DNA of 64,000 nt from Parvibaculum lavamentivorans DS-1. Lineage in GTDB: Bacteria > Pseudomonadota > Alphaproteobacteria > Parvibaculales > Parvibaculaceae. Below the pieces are notes generated by a model. That model saw only the letters and a program-made list of their open reading frames with translations, did no database searches and was not told the DNA's origin. The position numbers and the translations under genes were made by a program. The stretch is taken from NCBI RefSeq assembly GCF_000017565.1, contig NC_009719.1:3145001-3209000 (forward strand), written 5' to 3'. This document shows positions 62,144 to 64,000 of this stretch, in pieces (position 1 is the first letter of the stretch; the number at the start of each line of letters is the position of its first letter).

Positions 62144-62168
62144 CACAGGCGCAGCGCCGCCCTTTTTT
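62124..62168 (+). terminator. Rho-independent terminator (possible attenuator) just before valS
   Basis: The outer stem GGTGGCGC (62125-62132) / GCGCCGCC (62154-62161), with one G-U, and the inner stem CCTGTG/CACAGG around loop TAA are followed by six T's (62163-62168). It ends 25 bp before the valS ATG. It can terminate popZ transcripts. Since almost no room is left for a separate valS promoter, it may instead act as an attenuator. Confidence 0.8.
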
Positions 62169-62193
62169 GCGCGCTTTTCCACGGATAAATCTC

Positions 62194-64000
<1,807 letters not shown>

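Overview
The window is a chromosomal segment of a GC-rich alphaproteobacterium. Evidence includes a PopZ-type polar organiser (DUF2497) between tolC and valS, an NDUFS4-like complex I subunit, an Aap-type amino-acid ABC transporter, a cox-type molybdenum hydroxylase operon and frequent GTG/TTG starts. The gene set and a halohydrin-dehalogenase-like gene remind me of Parvibaculum, but that is recall, not a database result.

Layout. 1-2.9 kb: tail of an upstream CDS, then glpX and recJ. 2.9-3.9 kb: tRNA-Glu with its promoter, then a small exported-protein gene; a degenerate copy of the tRNA 3' end lies about 780 bp downstream, like an att-site pair. 3.9-8.6 kb: a two-PAS protein, glyoxalase I, a sirtuin, a short-chain-dehydrogenase-fold gene carrying halohydrin dehalogenase motifs, and a GH13 alpha-glucosidase. 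8.6-17.8 kb: a leftward operon coxG-S-L-M-D-E, a split XdhC/CoxI pair and a MoeA-like/MobA-like fusion, encoding an aerobic Mo hydroxylase of the form II type (AYRGAGR active-site loop) with its maturation factors. 17.8-25.4 kb: a leftward Mrp-like cation/proton antiporter cluster with three MnhD/NuoN-like subunits and no full-length MnhA. It ends 45 bp before coxG on the same strand.

25.7-34.2 kb: a double cold-shock-domain protein, a hotdog thioesterase, tRNA-Pro, a small unknown gene, the NDUFS4-like subunit, tRNA-Arg, the end-joining pair ligD-ku, BON and Sel1 proteins, and an aldonolactone oxidase-like flavoprotein. 34.2-46.5 kb: a stand-alone biotinyl protein, metC, aapJQMP, the sulfur operon cysK-sseA-GNAT, a Nudix hydrolase, cfa and recQ, then tRNA-Asn.

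47.0-58.7 kb: an exopolysaccharide locus with a polysaccharide deacetylase, two FemAB/CelD-like acyltransferases, a Wzx-like flippase, a cupin/JmjC-like oxygenase, a Wzc-like tyrosine kinase, a Wza-like lipoprotein, a GT4 glycosyltransferase and an O-antigen-ligase/polymerase. No initiating sugar-phosphate transferase is present. 58.7-64 kb: tRNA-Cys, a PCM-family methyltransferase, tolC, popZ and the first 602 codons of valS. A strong terminator hairpin sits only 25 bp before the valS start and overlaps a nine-codon ORF, so transcription attenuation is possible.

I saw no CRISPR array, no intact insertion sequence and no prophage. Functions come from motif recognition without any database search.
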